64,000 nucleotides of DNA from Bin87 sp965203855 (lineage in GTDB: Bacteria > Chloroflexota > Dehalococcoidia > Lucifugimonadales > UBA3495), in NCBI GenBank assembly GCA_965203855.1, contig CBDBDN010000008.1, positions 248,001-312,000 on the forward strand. The letters run 5' to 3'. Shown here in pieces: positions 39,985 to 48,191 of the stretch. The notes below the pieces were generated by a model that did not search any database, was not told where the DNA came from, and saw only the letters and a list, made by a program, of their open reading frames with translations. Position numbers and translations under genes: made by a program. Numbering within the stretch: position 1 is the stretch's first letter; every line of letters starts with the position of its first letter.

Positions 39985-41748
39985 ATGACTACTACCCGCA
40001 AACCCGGCAACGCCGCCCTAGCCACCGACGCAATGCGCCGGCGGCTGCTTATCGTCATCATCGCGCTGACGGCGTTGGCATTGCCGGCCTGCGCCGCGCC
40101 CGACGCCGGCAGCGGCAATAACCCCGGCAACGGCAATGCCAACGGCAGCGATGCCGACAGCCGCAGCGGCGGCGCTTTCCGCCGCATCTGGGCCGACCCG
40201 CCTACCCTGGACCCGCATCTGGTGTCCGATACCTTGTCCGCCGGCATCATTAACGAAGTGTTCAGCGGGCTGGTGGCCGTCAATACCGACTTGCGGATTG
40301 CGCCCGACCTAGCCGAAAGCTGGGCCATCAGCGATGACGGCAGAACCTATACTTTCACTATCCGACCCAACGCCCGGTTTCAGGATGGCCGCCCCGTTAC
40401 GGCGGCGGATTTCGTCTATTCCCTCAACCGGGCCGCCAGCGCCGAACTGGCATCCCCCGTTGCCGCAACTTATCTGGGCGACATCGTCGGCGCAATGGAC
40501 GCCATCCAAGGCGACAACCCGGGCGTCAATCCCGGCAGCGGCCCCGGCATCAGCGGCGTAACCGCGCCCGATGAACGCACGCTGCGGATCGCCATCGACG
40601 CCCCCAAGTCTTACTTTATCGCCAAGCTCACTTACCCGGCGGCTTTTGTGATTGACCCCAACGATGCGGCATCAGAGAATGACACGGCATTAGAGAATAA
40701 CCCGGCGTCCGGCCCCGACTGGCTCCGCAGCCCCAATGCTACCGGGCCTTTCCGCCTGGACGAATACCGCCCCGGCCAGCAGCTGACGCTAACGCGCAAC
40801 GAACATTACCGGCCGCAGCCGCCGCATCTGGACCGGGTAGAAATGAACCTGGCCGGCGCAGCCGCCGACGCCCTGGCGCTCTACCAAGCCGGGCAGATTG
40901 ACCTGGCCGATGTGGACCCCGCCGACCTGGAACGCCTCCAGCGCCCGGACGAACCGCTGTCGCAAGAACTGCATTTCGGGCCGCCCGGCTTCCGGGTGGA
41001 ATACATCGGGATGAATGTTCACGAACCGCCTTTTGACGACGCCGACTTTCGGCACGCCATGAACCTGGCGGTTGACAAGACGGCCATCATCGCGGAGGCA
41101 TTCGGCGGGCGGCGCGCGCCGGCCTACGGCGTCTTGCCGCCCGGCTTTCCGGCGCACAACCCGGACTTGACCGGCCTCCGCTACGACCCGGAACGCGCGC
41201 GCCAACTGCTGGCCGGCTCCCGGTACGCCGACCCGGACGGGCGGCCGCCCATTGCGCTGACCGTGCGCGCGGACGACCCCGGCGCGGCGCCGGCCGAGTA
41301 CCAGCAGCTGGCCGAGCTGTGGCGGCAGAACTTGGGCGTCAGCGTGGAACTCCGGCCCCTGGAATGGAACGCCTATGTTGATGCGCTGTACCGCCAGCGT
41401 TTTCAGTCCTTTGCGCTGGGCTGGACGGCGGATTACCCGGATCCGCAAAACTTCCTGGATGTCCTGTTTCACTCCGGCAGCGACGCCAACTTTACCGGGT
41501 ACGCCAACCCGGAAGTTGACGCCCTGCTGGAAAAAGCGCGGACGGCCCCCGATTTTGCGGAACGAACTGCGCTGTATCAGGAGGCGGAACGGCGGATTGT
41601 CAACGATGCGCCATGGGTTCCGCTATGGTTCGGGCGCAAGCGGGAAATTTCGGGGGAGCAAGCCATCCTGCTCAAACCCTATGTGCAGGGCTACACGCTA
41701 ACCCCGATGCTGCTGCCCAAGCTCCGCTATGTCCACTTCAGCCGGTGA
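39985..41748 (+). CDS. Peptide ABC transporter substrate-binding lipoprotein (SBP family 5)
   Basis: 587 residues. Signal with lipobox LALPACAA after a basic start (MRRRLLIVIIALTALALPAC; a start at ATG 40033 is possible). The linker is Gly/Asn/Ser-rich. Family 5 marks: DPPTLDPHLVSDTLS, ADFVYSLNRAAS, GTGPF-equivalent NATGPFRLDEYRPGQQLTL, and FSLGWTADYPDPQNFLDVLF near residue 475. It would bind oligopeptides for the OppDF-type ATPases at 13-15 kb, but permeases are absent. A short Asp/Glu/Asn insert (DAASENDTALENNPASG) near residue 230 is unusual. A hairpin repeat begins seven bases after the stop. Confidence 0.9.
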   Translation: MTTTRKPGNAALATDAMRRRLLIVIIALTALALPACAAPDAGSGNNPGNGNANGSDADSRSGGAFRRIWADPPTLDPHLVSDTLSAGIINEVFSGLVAVNTDLRIAPDLAESWAISDDGRTYTFTIRPNARFQDGRPVTAADFVYSLNRAASAELASPVAATYLGDIVGAMDAIQGDNPGVNPGSGPGISGVTAPDERTLRIAIDAPKSYFIAKLTYPAAFVIDPNDAASENDTALENNPASGPDWLRSPNATGPFRLDEYRPGQQLTLTRNEHYRPQPPHLDRVEMNLAGAAADALALYQAGQIDLADVDPADLERLQRPDEPLSQELHFGPPGFRVEYIGMNVHEPPFDDADFRHAMNLAVDKTAIIAEAFGGRRAPAYGVLPPGFPAHNPDLTGLRYDPERARQLLAGSRYADPDGRPPIALTVRADDPGAAPAEYQQLAELWRQNLGVSVELRPLEWNAYVDALYRQRFQSFALGWTADYPDPQNFLDVLFHSGSDANFTGYANPEVDALLEKARTAPDFAERTALYQEAERRIVNDAPWVPLWFGRKREISGEQAILLKPYVQGYTLTPMLLPKLRYVHFSR

Positions 41749-41754
41749 ACCCGG

Positions 41755-41905
41755 ATTCCGGCGCAAGCCGGAATGACGGGGGTAATGGCATGGATAAAGG
41801 GGATGATGGGGATTTGGGGAATGGCTTGCGCTATGGATTCCGGCTTGCGCCGGAATGACGGTTGGCGGTTCGGAATGACGGTTGGCGGTTCGGAATGACG
41901 GTTGC
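41755..41905. repeat. GGAATGACGG hairpins and mini-repeat
   Basis: Two hairpins (TTCCGGC-GCAA-GCCGGAA near 41757, TTCCGGC-TTGC-GCCGGAA near 41839), a GGCATGGATAAAGGGGATGA mini-repeat, and two GGAATGACGGTTGGCGGTTC units in tandem with a 21-base step. Confidence 0.8.
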
Positions 41906-41916
41906 GGCGCGGGCGG

Positions 41917-42852
41917 TCAGAATGCGCCGATGCCGGGCGTGGTTACGCGGATGCTGTAAAGCGAATGGCCGGCGGTAAGGAACAGGGTTCGCATATCGGA
42001 ACCGCCGAAACAGATATTCCGGGTTACTTCCGGCGTCGGCAGGATGCCGGCCAAGGCGCCGTCGGGTTCTACAATCCAGACGCCCCCGGAGCCGGTGCAC
42101 CAAACCCGACCGGCGGTATCCACTTTCATCCCGTCGGGAACGCCGGGCGCGTCGGAGCCCATCTCAATCAGAATGCGGTTGCCGGAAAGGGCGCCGTCGG
42201 CTGCTACATCAAAGGCGCGGATGCGGCGGTTGGGGCAGAATTCCCCCTTTTCCTCACGCTCAAAGTCGGCCGGCTCGGCGCGGCTGATGGCAACATACAG
42301 GACAGCCTCATCCGGTGAAAGGGCCAAGCCGTTGGCGTATTCGCATTCGTCGGTCGCCAACTGCACTGGCGCTACTGCGTCAATGCCGGATGTGCCGATG
42401 CCGGACGGGTCAATCCGGTAAATCCCGGCGAAAGGTATCTCCCGCAGTTCCTCGGGAAAGCGCAGATGCGGGTCCGTAAAGTAGATAGTTCCGTCGCGGC
42501 GGCAGATGATGTCGTTAGGCTTGTTGAACCGTTTGCCGTCCCAGCGGTCGGCAATCGCAGCTACATTGCCGGCGGCGTCCATACGGGTAACGCAGCGATG
42601 GTCGGCGCCCTCGCACATCAGCAGGTTGCCCTGCCGATCCAGAGTGCAGCCGTTGCCTTCCCCCGTGTTTTCGCGGATGACGCTGGTAGTTCCGGTTTGC
42701 GGATCCCACTTCAGCAGCTGCTCCCGTTCCAGGTCAACGAAAGTGAGGTAGCCGCCCGGATGCCACAAAGGGCCTTCGGTGCGTTCCAAAGAACCGTCCA
42801 GCAGGGTAAGCTCGGTTTCGGCAAAGAATCGGGACAAAGCATCGGCCATCAT
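41917..42852 (-). CDS. SMP-30/gluconolactonase family protein
   Basis: 311 residues; GGAGG lies four to seven bases before two consecutive ATG codons (42852 and 42849). Six-bladed propeller: TEGPLWHPGGYLTFVDLERE with the metal-binding Glu, NTGEGNGCTLDRQGNLLMCE, FNKPNDIICRRDGTIYFTDP with the NDI metal Asn, ECEYANGLALSPDEAVLYVA (N), DGMKVDTAGRVWCTG with the catalytic Asp. It hydrolyses sugar or other lactones with a divalent metal. Stands alone, opposite to the gene at 39985. Confidence 0.9.
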   Translation of the reverse strand: MMADALSRFFAETELTLLDGSLERTEGPLWHPGGYLTFVDLEREQLLKWDPQTGTTSVIRENTGEGNGCTLDRQGNLLMCEGADHRCVTRMDAAGNVAAIADRWDGKRFNKPNDIICRRDGTIYFTDPHLRFPEELREIPFAGIYRIDPSGIGTSGIDAVAPVQLATDECEYANGLALSPDEAVLYVAISRAEPADFEREEKGEFCPNRRIRAFDVAADGALSGNRILIEMGSDAPGVPDGMKVDTAGRVWCTGSGGVWIVEPDGALAGILPTPEVTRNICFGGSDMRTLFLTAGHSLYSIRVTTPGIGAF

Positions 42853-42934
42853 CAAACCTCCAAGGTATCAGGCAGGGTATCAGGCAAAAGTTAGGGCGAT
42901 TATAGGGCAAAGTTCCCAACTGCGGGTTAATTTT

Positions 42935-43330
42935 TTTCCCGCCATTCCGAACCCCGCAACCGTCATTCCCAATCCATCAACCATCATTCCAACCCGCCCG
43001 CCGTCCGTCATACCGGCATCCCCAAACCATCATTCCAACCCGCCCGACCATCATACCGGCATCCCCAAAACCCCCATCCCCGGCCCACAACTGTCATTTC
43101 GGCGTCCCCAAACTGCCATCCTAGCCTCCCAACCGTCATTCCGGCATCCCCAAACCCCCATCCCCGGCCCCCACACCGTCATACCGGCGCCCCCAAACCG
43201 CCATCCCAGCACCCTCAACCGTCATTCCGGCGAAAGCCGGAATCTATGCTTGCCGGATCCATCACCGTGGTAGTGGAGGATGGCGCTGGATTCCGGCTTG
43301 CGCCGGAATGACGGGTATGCGGGTTGGAAT
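42935..43330. repeat. Degenerate CCGTCATTCC array and paired element, full copy 3
   Basis: A degenerate array of CATCATTCC/CCGTCATTCC units (42945-43218) leads into a paired element at 43219-43314: left hairpin loop GAAA, core from TATGCTTGCCGGATCCATCA, right hairpin ending GGAATGACGG. The rest of the 42853-43553 gap (43330-43553) shows no gene. Confidence 0.8.
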
Positions 43331-43553
43331 TCCGGCCGGCAGTGCGCCGGCCGTCCGCGCAATGTGGACATCGGCACAGCGGCCGGCTATGATGGCGGCG
43401 TCATACTAACCCATTGACTATGCTGCGCCGCTGCGGCTCCCCGCCCGTCCCCGTCCCTCTGCCTAACCCACTGTCTAACCAACCGGAGCGACGACGGACG
43501 GGGCGTTTGCCTGCCGCCGCCGCCACGCCCCGCCTCGCCGTCGAGCGCGCCCT

Positions 43554-45092
43554 ATGCTGATTGCCGTCGCTTTCATACTAATGGCCGTAATGTTCTTTGC
43601 CGGCCTGTATGTCGCCGGCGCCTTGGGCTCCCTGGCGCTGATACTCTTGCAGGTGTTTTCGGACAACCCGGTCTGGAACATAATGGGCAACCGGGCTTGG
43701 GAAACCAATACCAATGTCAACCTGGTTGCCATCCCGCTGTTCATTCTGATGGGCGAAATCGTCCTGCGGAGCGGGTTTGCCGATTTGATGTACCGCGCCC
43801 TTTCCCGGTGGGTAGAATTCATCCCCGGCGGGCTGATGCATACCAACATCGCATCGTGCGCCGTGTTCGCCGCCTGCGCCGGCTCCAGCATCGCTACGGC
43901 GGCCACGGTGAGCCGGGTGGCGCTGCCGTCATTCCGCACGCGGGGCTACCAGGAACGGCTGGTTGTCGGGTCGCTGGCCGCCGGCGGCACCCTGGGCATT
44001 CTGATACCGCCCAGCATCCTGCTGGTGCTGTACGGCCTCACCGTCGGCGAATCCATCGGACGGCTGTTTCTCGCCGGGTTCATCCCCGGCATCCTGCTGG
44101 CGCTGGTCTTTATGGTGATGATCGGCATCGCATCGGTAATCTGGCCGGCGGTTGCGCCGCGCCGGGCATCGGCTGCCCGTTTCTGGAGCTGGACGGGCTG
44201 GCTCGAAAGGCTGCTGTTCACGCTGCTGATGATCCCCGTTATGGCGCTGATCTTCATCGTGCTCGGCAGCATCTACCTGGGCTGGGCCACGCCGTCGGAA
44301 GCCGCCGGATTCGGCGTCGCCGGCGCCCTGGCGTTGGCCCTGATTTATAACTTCGTGCGCCTGTTCGCCGGCAATATCGCCGCATTCCTGTTCACTGCCG
44401 GCATCGCCGGCCGCCTCTCCGTTGAGGTTCAAGAGACGCTGTCGGAATGGCGGACGCCGGCCCGGTTTGACGGGGCGGCTTTGCGCGACTACTGCCGCTT
44501 TATGCTGCGAATGTCCCGGGACGCCAGCCTCTCCGCCGCCCGTTCCTCAGCGATGATTATGTTCATTCTGATGGCGGCGTTCACCCTGCAATTCGCCTTC
44601 GCCTACCTGCGTATCTCGGTAAGCATGGCCGAATGGGTAGCCGGCTTTGAGTTAAGCACGGTGCAGCTGGTGCTGTTCCTGGTCGTATTCTACCTGCTGC
44701 TGGGGACATTCATGGAAGCCTACTCAATGATGCTGACCACGCTGCCCATCATCGCCCCGGTGCTGCGCGCCGCCGAAGTTGACCTCCTATGGTTCGGCAT
44801 CATAATGATCATCCTGCTGGAAGCGGCGCAAATCAGCCCGCCGCAAGGATTAAGCCTCTATGTGCTGCAAGGCGCGCGCGTTGATGTAGCGCGGCAGTCG
44901 GCAACCGCCGCCGGCGCTGCGGCTGCCAATGCTGACAGCCGGGCCGGCCCGCCGGCGCCAGTCGGCACCATCAACGACGTCTATATCGGAGTGCTCCCCT
45001 TTATGGCCTGCATGGCCCTGGTCATCGGCCTGATTATCGCTTTCCCCGAACTAGCCACCTGGCTCCCCGACCAAATCAAAGGCGCGCGCTAG
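43554..45092 (+). CDS. TRAP transporter large permease (DctM type)
   Basis: 512 residues, longer than the usual ~430, with about thirteen helices. Marks: FFAGLYVAGALGSLALILLQ, NLVAIPLFILMGEIVLRSG, CAGSSIATAATVSRVALPSF, GGTLGILIPPSILLVLYGLT (the DctM signature), GWATPSEAAGFGVAGALA, GTFMEAYSMMLTTLPIIAPVL and ISPPQGLSLYVLQG. Extra residues lie in a cytosolic loop (EWRTPARFDGAALRDYCRFM) and in an Ala-rich insert near 430-450. It imports an organic acid or sulfonate using a sodium or proton gradient. No DctP or DctQ gene is next to it. The start at 43554 lacks a clear ribosome site. Confidence 0.85.
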   Translation: MLIAVAFILMAVMFFAGLYVAGALGSLALILLQVFSDNPVWNIMGNRAWETNTNVNLVAIPLFILMGEIVLRSGFADLMYRALSRWVEFIPGGLMHTNIASCAVFAACAGSSIATAATVSRVALPSFRTRGYQERLVVGSLAAGGTLGILIPPSILLVLYGLTVGESIGRLFLAGFIPGILLALVFMVMIGIASVIWPAVAPRRASAARFWSWTGWLERLLFTLLMIPVMALIFIVLGSIYLGWATPSEAAGFGVAGALALALIYNFVRLFAGNIAAFLFTAGIAGRLSVEVQETLSEWRTPARFDGAALRDYCRFMLRMSRDASLSAARSSAMIMFILMAAFTLQFAFAYLRISVSMAEWVAGFELSTVQLVLFLVVFYLLLGTFMEAYSMMLTTLPIIAPVLRAAEVDLLWFGIIMIILLEAAQISPPQGLSLYVLQGARVDVARQSATAAGAAAANADSRAGPPAPVGTINDVYIGVLPFMACMALVIGLIIAFPELATWLPDQIKGAR

Positions 45093-45104
45093 GCCGTGTA
45101 TCTA

Positions 45105-45290
45105 TATCCCCCATCATCCCCAAATCCCTCGTCGTTCCAGCACCCCCAACCGTCATTCCCATACCCCCCGTCATTCCGGCACTCCCCCAACCGTCATTCC
45201 GGCTTTCGCCGGAATCCAGAGTCATCCCCTACTACGGTAACGGAGCCGGCAACCATAGATTCCGGCTTTCGCCGGAATGACGGTGAATAT
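45105..45290. repeat. CCGTCATTCC repeats and paired element, full copy 4 (inverted)
   Basis: Element at 45191-45283 (93 bp), oriented opposite to the others: the core reads CCAGAGTCATCCCCTACTAC forward. Short CCGTCATTCC units precede it. It fills the 45093-45358 gap. Confidence 0.8.
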
Positions 45291-45358
45291 GCCCACACGC
45301 ACGGGTTTCCGGCATATACGAACCGAATGAACCGGATTTAGCGAGGCTGATTCAGCGC

Positions 45359-46894
45359 GTGGCGTCAAATTACGATTACCACCTGGCTATCATCGGCGGC
45401 GGCGCGGCCGGCTTGACCGCCGCCCGATTCGCCAACCAACTCGGCAAACGGGTAGCCTTAATTGAAGCCGCCGGACGCACCGGCGGCGACTGCACCTGGA
45501 CGGGCTGCGTTCCCAGCAAGGCCCTGCTGCGCGCCGCCCAGGCCGCCGCCGCCGTCCGGGATGCCCGCCAGTACGGGATTACGGTCGGCGCCGGCGCCGG
45601 GAATGCTGCGCCGGCAGTTTCGGCGGACTTTGCAGCGGTGATGCAACGCATCCGGGCGGTAATCAACCGGATTTACGCCGCCGAATCGCCCGCCGCACTG
45701 CGCGCCGCCGGCATTGCTGTTGAGGGCATTGATGTTGAGGGCATTGATGTTATCGATGGCCGGGCCCAGTTCCAAGATGCGCGCACGCTGGCCGTCGGCG
45801 CGCGTGTCATCACCGCCAAAGCTTTCCTGATCTGCGCCGGCGCATCGCCCGTCATCCCGCCAATACCGGGACTGAACGCAACGCCTTATCTAACTTACGA
45901 ATCGTTCTGGGAACTGGAAACGCTGCCCCAGCGTCTCGTCATCATCGGCGGCGGGCCGGTAGGCTGCGAACTGGCGCAAGCCGGCCAGCGGCTCGGCGCC
46001 CAGGTTGCCCTCATCGAGGCGCAACCCCGCATCTTGCCTGACGCCGACCCCGACGCGGCAAAACTGGCAGCCGACGCCTTGCGGAATGACGGAGTTGAAC
46101 TGCGCTTGTCGGCATCGGTGCAGTCCGTGCGCTTGTCCGATGGCGATGGCGGGCGGCCAGAGATTGCCGTTGCGACAGCCGACGGCGGCGCTGACGATAG
46201 CTATACTGATGATAGTCATAATGACAGCGCCGTAGTCGGCGATGCGCTGCTGATCGCCGTCGGCCGCCGCCCCAACACCGCCGGGCTGGGCCTGGACGCC
46301 GCCGGCGTCGCTTGCGACGCCAACGGCATCATCGTCAACAACTATCTGCGTACCAGCGTCAGGCATATTTACGCCGCCGGCGACTGCATCAGCGGCGGGC
46401 CGCAGTTCACGCATTACGCCGGTTATCAGGGCGCGATGGCCGTCCGCAACGCCCTGCTGCCGGGCAAAACCCGGGCGCATCGGAACCCGCAGCAAATCCC
46501 CTGGGCCGTGTTCACCGACCCGGAAATAGCGCAGGCCGGCTACACGGCAGAGCAAGCGCAGCCGCGCTACGGCAGCCGGATACGAACCACAACGCTGCCC
46601 ATGGCATCAATAGATCGGGCGGTAATTGACGGACAAACGACCGGGTTCATCAAGGCCGTCCATCTCTCCAACGGCCGCATTATAGGCGCAACGATAGTAG
46701 GGACACGCGCCGCAGAACTCGCCCAGGAATGGATTATCGCCATTGACCACGGCTTGCGGCTCAAAGATTTAGCGTCAACGCTCCACCCCTACCCATCGTT
46801 GGCAACGGGCAGCCAGCAGCTGGCATGGGAGGCGTACCAGGCCGGGATGACGACGGGCTGGCGCGGCCGGCTTCTGCGGTGGCTGAGCGGCTAG
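45359..46894 (+). CDS. Pyridine nucleotide-disulfide oxidoreductase (mercuric reductase/lipoamide dehydrogenase-like)
   Basis: 511 residues from GTG 45359. FAD motif LAIIGGGAAGLTAARFA, redox pair GGDCTWTGCVPSKALL near residue 45 (disulfide CxxxxC), NAD motif RLVIIGGGPVGCELAQ near 200, IYAAGDCISGG near 340, and dimer-interface HPYPSLATGSQQLA near the end. The WTGCVPSKA box is of the MerA-like type. No Hg-specific CC tail is present. Two low-complexity inserts (EGIDVEGIDVIDG near 125; DGGADDSYTDDSHNDS near 280) are unusual. The last four bases overlap the convergent Mrr gene. Confidence 0.85.
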   Translation: MASNYDYHLAIIGGGAAGLTAARFANQLGKRVALIEAAGRTGGDCTWTGCVPSKALLRAAQAAAAVRDARQYGITVGAGAGNAAPAVSADFAAVMQRIRAVINRIYAAESPAALRAAGIAVEGIDVEGIDVIDGRAQFQDARTLAVGARVITAKAFLICAGASPVIPPIPGLNATPYLTYESFWELETLPQRLVIIGGGPVGCELAQAGQRLGAQVALIEAQPRILPDADPDAAKLAADALRNDGVELRLSASVQSVRLSDGDGGRPEIAVATADGGADDSYTDDSHNDSAVVGDALLIAVGRRPNTAGLGLDAAGVACDANGIIVNNYLRTSVRHIYAAGDCISGGPQFTHYAGYQGAMAVRNALLPGKTRAHRNPQQIPWAVFTDPEIAQAGYTAEQAQPRYGSRIRTTTLPMASIDRAVIDGQTTGFIKAVHLSNGRIIGATIVGTRAAELAQEWIIAIDHGLRLKDLASTLHPYPSLATGSQQLAWEAYQAGMTTGWRGRLLRWLSG

Positions 46895-47949
46895 AGTTCC
46901 AGTACGCCGGTACGCAGTATCTGCAAAGTGCCGAGGGGAATATCAGAGCGGAAATCGGAGCGAATGTCCTGGGGCAAATCGGCATAATTCACCAAGAGCC
47001 GATGCGCCAGGTCCTCGGGTCCCCACAACCTGATTTGGAAAAAGGATTGCTGTTCGTTGCGGTCCTGGACGGGTTTGGTGAATCCGCCCAAGCTAACGAT
47101 CAAGCCGTGTCGGGCGTTGAATGAGACGATGTTGCCTTGCAGGCTGCTGTATTCAGCAAGACCTACCGGGCTGGTGCGGCCCTTGACTTGTACGCACAAG
47201 CTAGGGGCGTCAAAACCCATATCGCCCTTGCCAGCCAGAACATCGATCCCGCCGTCCGCGCCCTCGCGGGTTATCCGCACATAGTACCCCAAACTCCGCA
47301 GGATGCTGGCTACCAGCTCCTCCAGGCGATGGCCGGCAAATTGGCGACGGAGTCGTGCGATTATGCGGTCAATGACTTCACGGTCAAGGTCGCTTTCGCT
47401 GCCGGAATTCTCGCTTGTGGTTTCCTCTGCGTCGCTAATCTCTTCATCGTCCGGGGTTCTATACCCGATCTCCAGCGTGTCGGACAGAGTATCTCCCAAA
47501 TACAAACTGACCGCGTGGCCAATCCGGGTTTCGGCGTCGGGCGCACGGGGCTGAGTGAGGGTTTGCTGCGCTCCGAATGAATTCAGCAAATCCTGGTTGA
47601 AATGAGAGCGGGGGATGTCAGTAACTTGCCACTGGACGGGGCGAACGTGCGGAACGCTTTGCCCTACCGCATCCGGCTGGTAGGCATAGGCGCCGGTAAT
47701 ACGACCTACGGCGACTTCTCCGGAGCGCTTGCGGGGCAGCACTACCAGATCGTCATTTTCGATCTCGTGGTAGAAACGCCACAACTGGTCGGCGTCGCTA
47801 CGCCCTTCGGCGCTGGCGCGCAGGGCCTCGCGGTTGTCGAAGTCGGCTATGCTCTGTTTCAGACCAAATCCGATGGATACCACTCCCTTTTCCAAAAATG
47901 CCCCTTCGTATTCGCCGGCCCTGCCGCCTTTGATTACCCAAACCGCCAT
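46891..47949 (-). CDS. Mrr-type restriction endonuclease family protein
   Basis: 352 residues; start 47949 with AGGAG nine bases upstream. N-terminal part (VIKGGRAGEYEGAFLEKGVVSIGF, residues 5-28, and DLVVLPRKRSGEVAVGRITG) looks like a DNA-reading module such as SRA/PUA-like EVE. The C-terminal Mrr catalytic domain has GHRLEELVASILRSLGY, GADGGIDVLAGKG and LCVQVKGRTSPV, supplying the D...QxK residues of the PD-(D/E)xK fold. Mrr-like enzymes cut modified DNA. No modification gene is next to it. Ends by overlapping the convergent gene by four bases. Confidence 0.82.
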   Translation of the reverse strand: MAVWVIKGGRAGEYEGAFLEKGVVSIGFGLKQSIADFDNREALRASAEGRSDADQLWRFYHEIENDDLVVLPRKRSGEVAVGRITGAYAYQPDAVGQSVPHVRPVQWQVTDIPRSHFNQDLLNSFGAQQTLTQPRAPDAETRIGHAVSLYLGDTLSDTLEIGYRTPDDEEISDAEETTSENSGSESDLDREVIDRIIARLRRQFAGHRLEELVASILRSLGYYVRITREGADGGIDVLAGKGDMGFDAPSLCVQVKGRTSPVGLAEYSSLQGNIVSFNARHGLIVSLGGFTKPVQDRNEQQSFFQIRLWGPEDLAHRLLVNYADLPQDIRSDFRSDIPLGTLQILRTGVLEL

Positions 47950-48087
47950 AGCTTTCGTCTCCTATCCTATGCAGTGCGCTTGGCATCATCATACCATACC
48001 AGTCGTCGCCGGAATAACCGGGATAACGGGAATGAATTCCCGCGCAAGCCGCAATGACGCCAACGCCCTACCCCCATCGCCCCAATC

Positions 48088-48096
48088 TGCTATAAT
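48088..48096 (+). promoter_or_regulatory. Extended -10 box upstream of the AprA-type gene
   Basis: TGCTATAAT, 96 bases before ATG 48192. It lies in the divergent gap between the Mrr gene and the flavoprotein gene. No clear -35. Confidence 0.45.
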
Positions 48097-48191
48097 ACGC
48101 GCCGCCGTTAGTGCTTTCTCCGGCCGGCCGTCCCGTACCACCGGGCCGGCGCAGTCGGATCCCCTACACCACAGAGGAGCCCCTTCTGAAA

